Shown: positions 25,320-32,821 of the stretch, piece by piece
Position numbering within the stretch: the first letter of the stretch is position 1
Layout of the letters: the number at the start of each line of letters is the position of its first letter
Source of the DNA: IMCC26077 sp964418325
Lineage (GTDB): Bacteria > Actinomycetota > Actinomycetes > Nanopelagicales > Nanopelagicaceae
DNA: 64,000 nt
Direction of reading: 5' to 3'
Assembly: GCA_964418325.1 (NCBI GenBank)
Contig: CAYQLC010000001.1
Span: 74,612 to 138,611 of the forward strand
The notes under the pieces: model-generated
The model's database searches: none
Told to the model about the DNA's origin: nothing
Seen by the model: only the letters and a program-made list of their open reading frames with translations
Made by a program: the position numbers and the translations under genes

Positions 25320-25960
25320 AAATCACCCTAGACCCACGGGTTCATACCGCAATGGTTTCAGATTCCCTCGATGATCTTGGTATTCGCAACAACGTGATGG
25401 ATGCAAAAATTCGACCGCTTCAAATGACCATGCGCGCGGTAGGTACTGCTGCAACCATCAAGTTCGTCCCCGACTCTGAGTACGACAAGAATGATCCATA
25501 TGGAGCGGCCATTGATTTTCTTGACACGCTACAACCCGAGAATGTGGTGGTCATTGGAACTGGTGGCGGGCTACTTTCAGCATTTTGGGGTGAATTGTTC
25601 TCGGCTGCTTCTAAAGCGCGCGGCGCCACTGGTGTGGTGGTTGATGGTCCGATTCGAGATACCCAATTGATTCTTAAAGTCGGTTTTGATGCCTTCGGAG
25701 TTCTCTCTCGCCCTCTTGATTACAAAGGTCGCATGCGAGTTGAATCTACTCATCAACCTACTGAAGTTGGTGGGGTACTCGTTCACCCGGGAGATGGAAT
25801 CGTGGCAGATAACGACGGCATAGTCGTTATACCGAAAGATCTCATCGACCAGGTATTTACGATGGCAAATGAGCGGGCGCAAAAGGAGAAAACGGTGTTG
25901 AACGAACTAACCAAGGGGCGCACCGTTCGTTCAGTATGGGATCAATACAGACTGCTATAA
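25316..25960 (+). CDS. RraA-like protein, probable 4-hydroxy-2-oxoacid (HMG/CHA-type) aldolase
   Basis: A 214-residue protein of the RraA/class II pyruvate-aldolase family. The diagnostic stretch GVVVDGPIRD, with its Arg-Asp pair for metal and oxyanion binding, and GGGLLSAFWGE are present. Family enzymes cleave 4-hydroxy-4-methyl-2-oxoglutarate-type compounds to pyruvate. It could cleave 2-keto-3-deoxy-L-fuconate, itself a 4-hydroxy-2-oxoacid, but this is inference. A role like that of E. coli RraA on RNase E is unlikely in this metabolic operon. Confidence 0.85.
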   Translation: MKITLDPRVHTAMVSDSLDDLGIRNNVMDAKIRPLQMTMRAVGTAATIKFVPDSEYDKNDPYGAAIDFLDTLQPENVVVIGTGGGLLSAFWGELFSAASKARGATGVVVDGPIRDTQLILKVGFDAFGVLSRPLDYKGRMRVESTHQPTEVGGVLVHPGDGIVADNDGIVVIPKDLIDQVFTMANERAQKEKTVLNELTKGRTVRSVWDQYRLL

Positions 25961-25972
25961 GGAGAGGTAAAC

Positions 25973-26833
25973 ATGGCACATAAAAGAGTTATCGATTCAC
26001 ACCAACATCTCTGGATGATGAGTGAACGGGCATACTCCTGGATAGCTCCAGAATATGGTCCGCTCTACGACGATTTCAGTCCGGAGCGGCTTGCGCCTGA
26101 GATTCCTGCTTCTGGCGTCACAGATTCGGTATTAGTTCAAGCGGCAGACACCTATGAAGATACTTTTTACATGCTTGATGTCGCTGCACATAGCAATTTT
26201 GTCAAAGGTGTAGTGGGTTGGGTCCCGTTCGATCGACCAAACGAAGCACGTGCAGCGCTCGAAGTTTTTACAAAGAGCCCGTACTTCAAGGGTGTCCGCA
26301 ACCTCACTCACGATTACAGCAATCCAAAATACGAGTCTGACGATAAATGGATTACCCGACCGGTTGTACTTGAAACCATTGCCATGATTGAGAAAGCTGG
26401 TTTAGCTCTCGATTACGTTGCGGTTAATCCAGCTCATGTCGACAACGTGCCAGTACTTGCTGCAAAATTTCCTCGTTTGAAGATTGTCGTGGACCACTTT
26501 GCAAAGCCAGACATCGCTGGAAAGACATGGGAGCCTTGGGCAACCCAGATGTCTTCCCTTGCACAACATAAAAACGTATACATGAAATTCTCGGGTCTTA
26601 ATACCGCTTCAGCCTCTGGTTGGACTGTTGCAGATTGGCAACCGTATGTTGATCATGTAGTAAAAGAATTTGGGGCTAATCGCACGCTGCTCGGTGGAGA
26701 CTGGCCTGTGATAGTTCTGATGAATAATTATGTGGAAGTGTGGAAAGCTCAATTAGAGGCTATCTCCAAATACTCCACAGAAGATCAAGAGTGGATTACC
26801 CATAAAACCGCTGAACACGTTTACGGAATCTAA
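25973..26833 (+). CDS. Amidohydrolase-2 family lactonase, L-fuconolactonase-like
   Basis: Metal-dependent barrel of 286 residues. The motifs IDSHQHLW (HxH), DHFAKP and LGGDWPV are those of sugar lactonases such as L-fucono- and L-rhamnonolactonase. It would open the lactone made by the aldo/keto reductase and supply L-fuconate to the dehydratase at 13100. AAGGAGAGG precedes the ATG. It lies between the RraA-like and mutarotase-like genes. Confidence 0.88.
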   Translation: MAHKRVIDSHQHLWMMSERAYSWIAPEYGPLYDDFSPERLAPEIPASGVTDSVLVQAADTYEDTFYMLDVAAHSNFVKGVVGWVPFDRPNEARAALEVFTKSPYFKGVRNLTHDYSNPKYESDDKWITRPVVLETIAMIEKAGLALDYVAVNPAHVDNVPVLAAKFPRLKIVVDHFAKPDIAGKTWEPWATQMSSLAQHKNVYMKFSGLNTASASGWTVADWQPYVDHVVKEFGANRTLLGGDWPVIVLMNNYVEVWKAQLEAISKYSTEDQEWITHKTAEHVYGI

Positions 26834-26855
26834 CAAACAAGAGAGGTGTATTAAT

Positions 26856-27182
26856 ATGGTGCAACGTTTTGCAAGTGTTCTAGGAATACCGAAAGAAAAT
26901 CAAGCACGCTACGAGGAACTTCATGCTGCCGTGTGGCCAGAGGTACTTGAGCAAATTAAGAATTCCAATATTCGAAATTACTCGATCTACCGTTATGGCG
27001 AGTTGCTGTTTTCTTATTTTGAATATGTTGGTGATGATTTCGAGGGCGATATGGAAAAGATGGCGCAGGACCCTGCAACGCAAAGATGGTGGGATATCAA
27101 TAAGCCGCTACAACGTCCACTTCCTGATCGCGCCGAGGGCGAATGGTGGGCTGCAATTCCTGAAATCTTCCACACTGACTGA
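26856..27182 (+). CDS. L-rhamnose mutarotase family protein
   Basis: A 108-residue dimeric alpha/beta-barrel family protein that interconverts sugar anomers. The ELHAAVWPEV segment with the conserved His and the WW pair in TQRWWDI match RhaM-type mutarotases. In this operon the likely substrate is L-fucose or a related 6-deoxy sugar rather than rhamnose. GAGAGG precedes the ATG. Confidence 0.88.
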   Translation: MVQRFASVLGIPKENQARYEELHAAVWPEVLEQIKNSNIRNYSIYRYGELLFSYFEYVGDDFEGDMEKMAQDPATQRWWDINKPLQRPLPDRAEGEWWAAIPEIFHTD

Positions 27183-27213
27183 TTACTTCACCAACTAACG
27201 AAAGGTTCACTTC

Positions 27214-28374
27214 GTGTCATCGCGCTCGGATTTACCACTTGATGGTTTTCTCGTCCTAGATTTCAGTCAATTTCTTGCTGGACCCGTTTCGGCTATGCGA
27301 TTGGCTGATTTAGGTGCGCGAGTAATCAAAATCGAACGACCTGGAGTCGGTGATATCGGTAGAACTCTCGCCTTTGCTGGTTTAGAGAGCGATGGTGACA
27401 CGCTCTCATTCCACATTATGAATCGAAACAAAGAGAGTTTCGCTGCAGATTTGAAGAATCAATCAGATTTAGCAGAAGTCAAAGCTTTGGTTGCTAAGGC
27501 TGATGTCATCATTCAAAACTTTCGCCCAGGAGTAATCGAACGACTCGGACTTGGTTATGACGAGGTGAAAAAGATTAATCCTCGAATCGTCTATGGCAGC
27601 GCCTCGGGTTACGGCACAACCGGTCCTTGGATTGAGCGGCCCGGACAGGATTTGCTCGCTCAATCCATGTCAGGTTTACCGTGGCTTAATGGTCAAGAGG
27701 GCCACCCACCAATCCCAGTCGGTCTGGCAATTGCAGACATTTTCACCTCTACCCACCTTGCCCATGGCGTTACAGCGCTCTTGCTGCGACGCGAACGTAC
27801 GGGAGTTGGTGGGCTAGTCGAGGCTAGCCTTATCGAATCGATGCTTGATCTTCAATTTGAACTCATCAGTGCCAAGTTATTTGATGCAACCACCTCCGTG
27901 AAGCGTGGTGCGGGTGCGCATGCATTTCTCTCAGCTCCTTATGGTCTTTATAAGACTGCATCTGGTTTCCTTGCCATAGCGATGACGCCCGTTCCACAAC
28001 TTGGAACACTCCTTGGATTAGATTTCTCCATGTATGAAGACCCAAAGAGTTGGTGGACGCATCAAAGCGAGATCACAAAGAAGCTCTCTGATTTGCTTTC
28101 AACTCAAAGTACTGACCATTGGCTTGCCATTCTCGATAAAGCTGATATTTGGTGTGCTCCAGTTTTAACGCTCCCAGAATTAATAGATAGCGAGGGATTC
28201 AAAGAGCTTGATATGACTCAGGAGACTGTGCGTCCTGGAAAATCAGGTAGTGAAATTAAGATACCTACTACCCGCTCCCCTATGAAGATTGATGGCAAAA
28301 CAATCAAGCACCGAAAAGGCGCCCCGCACGTGGGTGAAGATACCGAAAAGATAAGGAAGGAATTTCTCTCATGA
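27214..28374 (+). CDS. CaiB/BaiF family (class III) CoA-transferase
   Basis: Moves CoA between carboxylic acids in the cytoplasm. The 386-residue length is typical. LDFSQFLAGPVSAMRLADLGARVIK is the usual family start, and the catalytic Asp sits in RPGQDLLAQ. The start is GTG 27214 with AAAGG upstream. Donor and acceptor acids are unknown. Together with two MaoC proteins it implies a CoA-thioester step, which the textbook fucose pathway does not need. It overlaps the second MaoC gene by ATGA. Confidence 0.92.
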   Translation: MSSRSDLPLDGFLVLDFSQFLAGPVSAMRLADLGARVIKIERPGVGDIGRTLAFAGLESDGDTLSFHIMNRNKESFAADLKNQSDLAEVKALVAKADVIIQNFRPGVIERLGLGYDEVKKINPRIVYGSASGYGTTGPWIERPGQDLLAQSMSGLPWLNGQEGHPPIPVGLAIADIFTSTHLAHGVTALLLRRERTGVGGLVEASLIESMLDLQFELISAKLFDATTSVKRGAGAHAFLSAPYGLYKTASGFLAIAMTPVPQLGTLLGLDFSMYEDPKSWWTHQSEITKKLSDLLSTQSTDHWLAILDKADIWCAPVLTLPELIDSEGFKELDMTQETVRPGKSGSEIKIPTTRSPMKIDGKTIKHRKGAPHVGEDTEKIRKEFLS

Positions 28375-28880
28375 AAAATCCAAACCCTAATCCTGAAGAG
28401 CGCTACAAAGTCCCAGTATGGAATCAAGAGGTGCAACTCTACGAAGATTATGAGGTAGGGAAAGTAGATCGCTCCATTCGTAGAACGATCTCTGAGGGTG
28501 AACTCATGCTTTTCTCATCACTACTTCTCGATCTCCATCCTTATGTTGCTGATGACAAATGGGCGCGCGAGGAAGGAATGTTTGGAAAACGAATTGTGCC
28601 GGGTGCACTTGTATTCTGTTATGGAATGGGGCTTTTCGCACACAATAATGTGAATACTTTCAGTTATGGATATGACAAGTTGCGCTTCATCAAGCCTGTT
28701 TTTATCGGAGACACGATTTACGCAATGCGCACGATTCTAGAGAAGACACCAAAGTACGAAAATCTAGGGCTATTTCGGGTTGCCTATGAGGTCTTTCGTG
28801 CAGATAACGAGGAGTTAGTTCTCTACACCGAACACCTTCAAACTATTCGTTACCGTACTAGTCAAGCCGCAAATCAATAG
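28371..28880 (+). CDS. MaoC-like hotdog protein with altered active-site motif
   Basis: A 169-residue MaoC-like protein, longer at the N-terminus than its paralogue at 24879. Where the paralogue has DFYPHH, this one reads DLHPYV, so the catalytic His position seems to hold Val. The core SYGYDKLRFIKPVFIGDTI is conserved. It may be a non-catalytic partner of the other MaoC protein, as in hydratases built from one active and one inactive hotdog, or it may act on another substrate. Confidence 0.82.
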   Translation: MKNPNPNPEERYKVPVWNQEVQLYEDYEVGKVDRSIRRTISEGELMLFSSLLLDLHPYVADDKWAREEGMFGKRIVPGALVFCYGMGLFAHNNVNTFSYGYDKLRFIKPVFIGDTIYAMRTILEKTPKYENLGLFRVAYEVFRADNEELVLYTEHLQTIRYRTSQAANQ

Positions 28881-28889
28881 GAGAGCAGC

Positions 28890-29966
28890 ATGATCAATCC
28901 ATTTGAAGAAGTCTCGAAGTTTTGTGACCTGTCAATAGATGAGAAAGTCAAACTTCCTGTTGCCATTGTAGGAGCAGGCGGCATTGTCGATGGAGCACAC
29001 CTTCCTGCATACAAGAAAGCTGGTGTCAATGTTGTCGGTATTTTCGATACAGATTCTGCAAAAGCAAAAGAAGTTGCAGGCCGTCATGGAATTCAAAAAG
29101 TTTACGCAACACTCGAAGATTTGATAACTGACTCTAATTCAAAAGTTGTAGACATTGCAGTTCCTGCTGCAGCACAACCAGAAATATTCCTGAAAGTTGC
29201 TGCAGCAAAGAAACATATCTTGGCTCAAAAACCACTTGCGACAACGGTCGATAAAGGTTTAGAGATGGCCGCGAGCGCAAAAGCAAATGGGATTGTGGCT
29301 GCGGTTAACCAGCAACTCCGATTTGAAGAGGGTATCGCCGCCGCTTACAAAATGGTGCAACTTGGTTGGATAGGCAAGGTCACGAACTTTGCAATCAACG
29401 TCAATCTAGATACTCCGTGGCATATGTGGCCATGGGCTAAGGATTTACCACGTTTAGAAGTGATGCTCCACTCAATCCATTACCACGACATGATTCGTTG
29501 GTTCTTAGGTAACCCCACTACTGTTTTTTGTGCAGCAGGACGAACTGAAGGCCAGTACCCAATTGGTGAGACGCGCACCATCAGTACCTATCTCTACGAT
29601 GGAAATCTCACTGCGACGGTTCACTCCAATCACATGAACCGTGGTGGCGATAACTATGCGCTCTACCGAATTGACGGAGATCAGGGCTCTATTAGAGGTA
29701 CTTTCGGCCTACTTTATGACTATCCCGATGGACGACCAGACACTCTCGAGGTGCGATCTCACGTTCTCCCTACCGATGGTTGGCTCCCCTATCCGGTGAC
29801 GATGCGTTGGTTCCCGGATGCATTTATGGGGACTATTGGTCAAGTCTTCCGCGCGGTCGCTGGCACCGGCTCGCTCCGATCGTCGGTCGAGGACAATGTT
29901 GATACCTTGAAATTAGTCGATGCCCTCTATCGTTCGATGGACACCGGAGCGGCTGCCAAATTTTGA
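28890..29966 (+). CDS. Gfo/Idh/MocA-family NAD(P)-dependent oxidoreductase
   Basis: A 358-residue protein with an N-terminal Rossmann fold (AIVGAGGIVDGAHLPAYKK) and the EKP-type motif altered to AQKPLA near residue 115. The catalytic region of the C-terminal domain includes HSIHYHDMIRWF. Family members oxidise or reduce sugars and inositols. The exact substrate is unknown. AGGAG lies 6 nt before the ATG. It could replace the missing 2-keto-3-deoxyfuconate dehydrogenase, but this is speculative. Confidence 0.88.
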   Translation: MINPFEEVSKFCDLSIDEKVKLPVAIVGAGGIVDGAHLPAYKKAGVNVVGIFDTDSAKAKEVAGRHGIQKVYATLEDLITDSNSKVVDIAVPAAAQPEIFLKVAAAKKHILAQKPLATTVDKGLEMAASAKANGIVAAVNQQLRFEEGIAAAYKMVQLGWIGKVTNFAINVNLDTPWHMWPWAKDLPRLEVMLHSIHYHDMIRWFLGNPTTVFCAAGRTEGQYPIGETRTISTYLYDGNLTATVHSNHMNRGGDNYALYRIDGDQGSIRGTFGLLYDYPDGRPDTLEVRSHVLPTDGWLPYPVTMRWFPDAFMGTIGQVFRAVAGTGSLRSSVEDNVDTLKLVDALYRSMDTGAAAKF

Positions 29967-29973
29967 AAGGTTA

Positions 29974-29979
29974 TAGGAT
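29974..29979 (+). promoter_or_regulatory. -10 element of a possible internal leaderless promoter (hydroxyacid dehydrogenase)
   Basis: TAGGAT lies exactly 6 nt before GTG 29986, within TATAGGATTCACGAGTG. The same TATANGATTCA word occurs before two other genes of the cluster. The upstream GAAAGG is about 16 nt away and too distant to act as a ribosome-binding site. Confidence 0.45.
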
Positions 29980-29985
29980 TCACGA

Positions 29986-31215
29986 GTGAAGCCCCTAAAG
30001 AGCAAGCGACAATTTCCTGACATTCCACATCTTGTTGGATTGATTGATTGGAAATGGCCCACCTTGCGTCGTACCAAGCGGAAAATCGATAAAGCAGTCA
30101 CTATTTACGACTTACAAAAAATGGGGAAGAGGCGGGTACCTCGTGCGACCTATGACTATGTCGAGGGTGGTTCGCAACGAGAGATTAGCTATGCAAGATC
30201 TTTAGAGGCATTCAAAAATCTCGAATTTAATGTTCGAGTTTTACGCAACATATCCCAAGTAGATACCAGCACTGAAGTCTTTGGTAAGAAGGTTGATTTT
30301 CCAATGGTCTTTGCACCAACTGGTTATACACGTTTCATGTATCACGTCGGTGAGCCAGCAGTTGCAGCAGTTGCCGAGGCAAACAATATGATTTACTGCC
30401 TTTCCACGATGGGTACTACCGCTCCCGACGAATTAGCCGAAGCGGTTCCAGGAGCGCGACGTTGGTTTCAGCTTTATATGATGCAAAATCGCGAACAAAG
30501 TTTGAGCATGATTGAGAATGCAAAAAAGAATGGCTTTGAAACGCTAGTTATTACTGTCGACACTCCGGTCTCTGGTCATCGTCCTCGAGATATTCGTAAT
30601 GGGCTCACCATTCCGCCACGACTAGGATTTAAAACTATTGCCTATGTTTTTGCCAAACCTCGATGGTGGATAAATCTTCTAACCACTAAGAAATTGGAGT
30701 TTGCGGTATTTCGTGGTTGGGATAAGCCATTAGCTGAACTCGCCTCGCATATCTTCGATTCATCAATGACCTTCGATGATTTAGCGTGGGTAAAGTCTGT
30801 CTGGGATGGGCCTCTTGTTATTAAAGGAATCCAGTCGGTTGAGGATGCTCTTCAATGTAAAGCTGCTGGAGTCGACGCGATAGTCCTCTCTAATCATGGA
30901 GGGCGACAACTTGATCGCGGCACTGTGCCACTTGAAATTCTCCCCGATGTAGTAGCAGCGGTAGGGAAAGATCTTGATGTCTACATCGATGGCGCAATCA
31001 TGAGTGGTCAAGATATTTATGGGGCAATCGCTCGCGGCGCAAAAGGTGTCTTCGTCGGACGCGCATATCTTTACGGAATCATGGCTGGTGGACAATACGG
31101 CGTGCAACGTGCGGTTGATATCTTAAGAAAAGAATTCGTCAATACTATGCAACTCTGTGGAGTTAAGAATCTCAATGAAATCCGAGAGCTGGGCGCTCGA
31201 ATTAGAAAAATTTAG
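29986..31215 (+). CDS. FMN-dependent alpha-hydroxyacid dehydrogenase (L-lactate dehydrogenase-like)
   Basis: Flavin barrel of 409 residues that oxidises L-2-hydroxyacids to 2-oxoacids. Seen: YDYVEGGSQRE near the N-terminus, LVIKGIQS (FMN Lys), the active-site SNHGGRQLD and the FMN phosphate region VFVGRAYLYG. L-lactate is the likely substrate if the pathway ends in lactate, as in L-fucose degradation. An N-terminal extension of about 40 basic residues precedes the usual start. It is the last rightward gene of the operon and has its own candidate promoter. Confidence 0.9.
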   Translation: MKPLKSKRQFPDIPHLVGLIDWKWPTLRRTKRKIDKAVTIYDLQKMGKRRVPRATYDYVEGGSQREISYARSLEAFKNLEFNVRVLRNISQVDTSTEVFGKKVDFPMVFAPTGYTRFMYHVGEPAVAAVAEANNMIYCLSTMGTTAPDELAEAVPGARRWFQLYMMQNREQSLSMIENAKKNGFETLVITVDTPVSGHRPRDIRNGLTIPPRLGFKTIAYVFAKPRWWINLLTTKKLEFAVFRGWDKPLAELASHIFDSSMTFDDLAWVKSVWDGPLVIKGIQSVEDALQCKAAGVDAIVLSNHGGRQLDRGTVPLEILPDVVAAVGKDLDVYIDGAIMSGQDIYGAIARGAKGVFVGRAYLYGIMAGGQYGVQRAVDILRKEFVNTMQLCGVKNLNEIRELGARIRKI

Positions 31216-31217
31216 GC

Positions 31218-31982
31218 TTACTCTTTCACAGCGCCGCTAAAAATACCTCGAGCAATTGTTTTCTGAGATGCAAGATAAAGTAATATCGAAGGTATCACCA
31301 TCAGTAAGGCAATTAATGTTGTCCCTTGACCATAAAAAACTTCGATACCGATAGACATGATGGACTTTGAAGGTTCAGTAAGTAGCACGCGAGGCAAGTG
31401 GTAACTATTCCATAGCCCCACAAAACAGAAGAAGGTGACGACAGAAATAAGCGACTTTGACAGAGGAATACCAAGGTGTCGGTAAATTCCAAAATCACCG
31501 AGGCCATCGATACGTCCCATGCCTACTAAATCTGGCGGGAGCACTGAAGAAAAATAAAGATATGACAGAAACGCGCCAAATGGGAAGAACGAAGAGGCCA
31601 GAATGAGGCCTAACAATGTGTCATTGAGCCCAATCCGATCAATCATCACGTACAGCGGCATCGCCATAGCCGTTATTGGAATGAGCATTGTCACGAGAGT
31701 GGCAAAAAGCAAGAATCGACGGAAGGGAACATTTAAGACTGCTAAAACAAAACCTGCCGTGATACAACAGATTACCGAGATAACCAAGGCAGAGCCCACA
31801 AATATCGAAGTGTTTTTCAGCCAGGTGAAAAAGACTCCATTTTCGTAATAAATGACTGGTGCGAAGATCATCCGACTTATATCTCGCACTATCCACAGCA
31901 GTGGGATTGAAGCCCAGAAGGTTAATATAAATAGAGTGATTTTTATGAGGCGACTATTTCGTCGCTGCGCACCTATCTCCAT
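31218..31982 (-). CDS. ABC sugar permease, MalG-like (second transporter)
   Basis: A 254-residue permease, shorter at the N-terminus than its paralogue at 21866. The EAA loop is degenerate (GMGRIDGLGDFGIYRHLGIP), lacking the usual E-A-A start. It overlaps the MalF-like gene by 10 bases. The pair has no ATPase gene nearby and no exported binding protein, so it may share components with the transporter at 19.5 kb. Its stop is 2 nt from the convergent hydroxyacid dehydrogenase. Confidence 0.85.
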   Translation of the reverse strand: MEIGAQRRNSRLIKITLFILTFWASIPLLWIVRDISRMIFAPVIYYENGVFFTWLKNTSIFVGSALVISVICCITAGFVLAVLNVPFRRFLLFATLVTMLIPITAMAMPLYVMIDRIGLNDTLLGLILASSFFPFGAFLSYLYFSSVLPPDLVGMGRIDGLGDFGIYRHLGIPLSKSLISVVTFFCFVGLWNSYHLPRVLLTEPSKSIMSIGIEVFYGQGTTLIALLMVIPSILLYLASQKTIARGIFSGAVKE

Positions 31983-32800
31983 GAGCTCCTGCTTTTCCTC
32001 ATAAAGTCAGTGTTCAGAACGAAGAGCAGTGCAAGAATCACGTTGGGTATTAACATGATTAGCGATAACGCAACACCGCCTGCAAAGTCCGCATTCTTGA
32101 AGGCATAGGTGAATGCAATCTGACTAGGCGACCAATCTGTGGTCATGTTGGTCGATGTCAATAAGTTTGGTTCGTTAAATATCTGTAACGCTCCGACAAT
32201 CAAGAGTATCGTCATGTAAGCCACATATCGGCTAATCATGGGTAGCTTGAGTCGCCAGGCTAATTGAAATCGGTTGCATCCATCAACGACTCCCGCCTCA
32301 AGAACCTCATGCGAAATCGAGCGAAGTGAGCCGTATTGGATAACGATCCAACTACCGATCCCAGTAGAGAAGGAGATAGCACCGATAAACCACCGGATGT
32401 TGGACTTGTCCCACACAACATCGTATCCAACGACTGCCGACCAAAAGAGAACTGCTACGGCAACTGGAATCAAGCCAGGAATAAGAAAAAGGAGGCGAGT
32501 GGATCTGTTGTATTTAAAATCAACTGAATCAAGTAGAAGTGAAACTACTAAAACAGTGAAAATCATCAATGGGACAAAGATTGCAAGTAAGAAGAGGACG
32601 TTCAGTATCGCAGGGCCAACACGAAAATCTTGAAGAATTAACAGAAAAGTTTCGTATCCACCATCCATATTGATCCATGATGGATTGCGCACTTCAAGGA
32701 TTCCATAGATCACGGGAATGATGCCGCAAAAGAACATAAAAGCAACATAAGGAAGAATCATCAATGAAGGTATGACTCTACTTTTACGTTTTAGGCCCAC
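31973..32800 (-). CDS. ABC sugar permease, MalF-like (second transporter)
   Basis: A 275-residue permease paralogous to the one at 20949. The EAA loop reads EAGVVDGCNRFQLAWRLKLP. GTG 32800 is chosen because it is preceded exactly 6 nt upstream by TATGAT in a sequence shared with the aldo/keto reductase promoter. No Shine-Dalgarno sequence is present. It probably forms a permease heterodimer with the overlapping downstream gene. Confidence 0.85.
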   Translation of the reverse strand: MGLKRKSRVIPSLMILPYVAFMFFCGIIPVIYGILEVRNPSWINMDGGYETFLLILQDFRVGPAILNVLFLLAIFVPLMIFTVLVVSLLLDSVDFKYNRSTRLLFLIPGLIPVAVAVLFWSAVVGYDVVWDKSNIRWFIGAISFSTGIGSWIVIQYGSLRSISHEVLEAGVVDGCNRFQLAWRLKLPMISRYVAYMTILLIVGALQIFNEPNLLTSTNMTTDWSPSQIAFTYAFKNADFAGGVALSLIMLIPNVILALLFVLNTDFMRKSRSSWR

Positions 32801-32806
32801 TTGTGA

Positions 32807-32812
32807 ATCATA
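32807..32812 (-). promoter_or_regulatory. -10 element of a probable leaderless promoter inside a shared palindrome
   Basis: On the minus strand TATGAT lies exactly 6 nt before GTG 32800. The surrounding GAATCCTATATGATTC is an inverted repeat (GAATC-N6-GATTC) that closely matches the region before the aldo/keto reductase at 13056. Confidence 0.5.
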
Positions 32813-32821
32813 TAGGATTCA

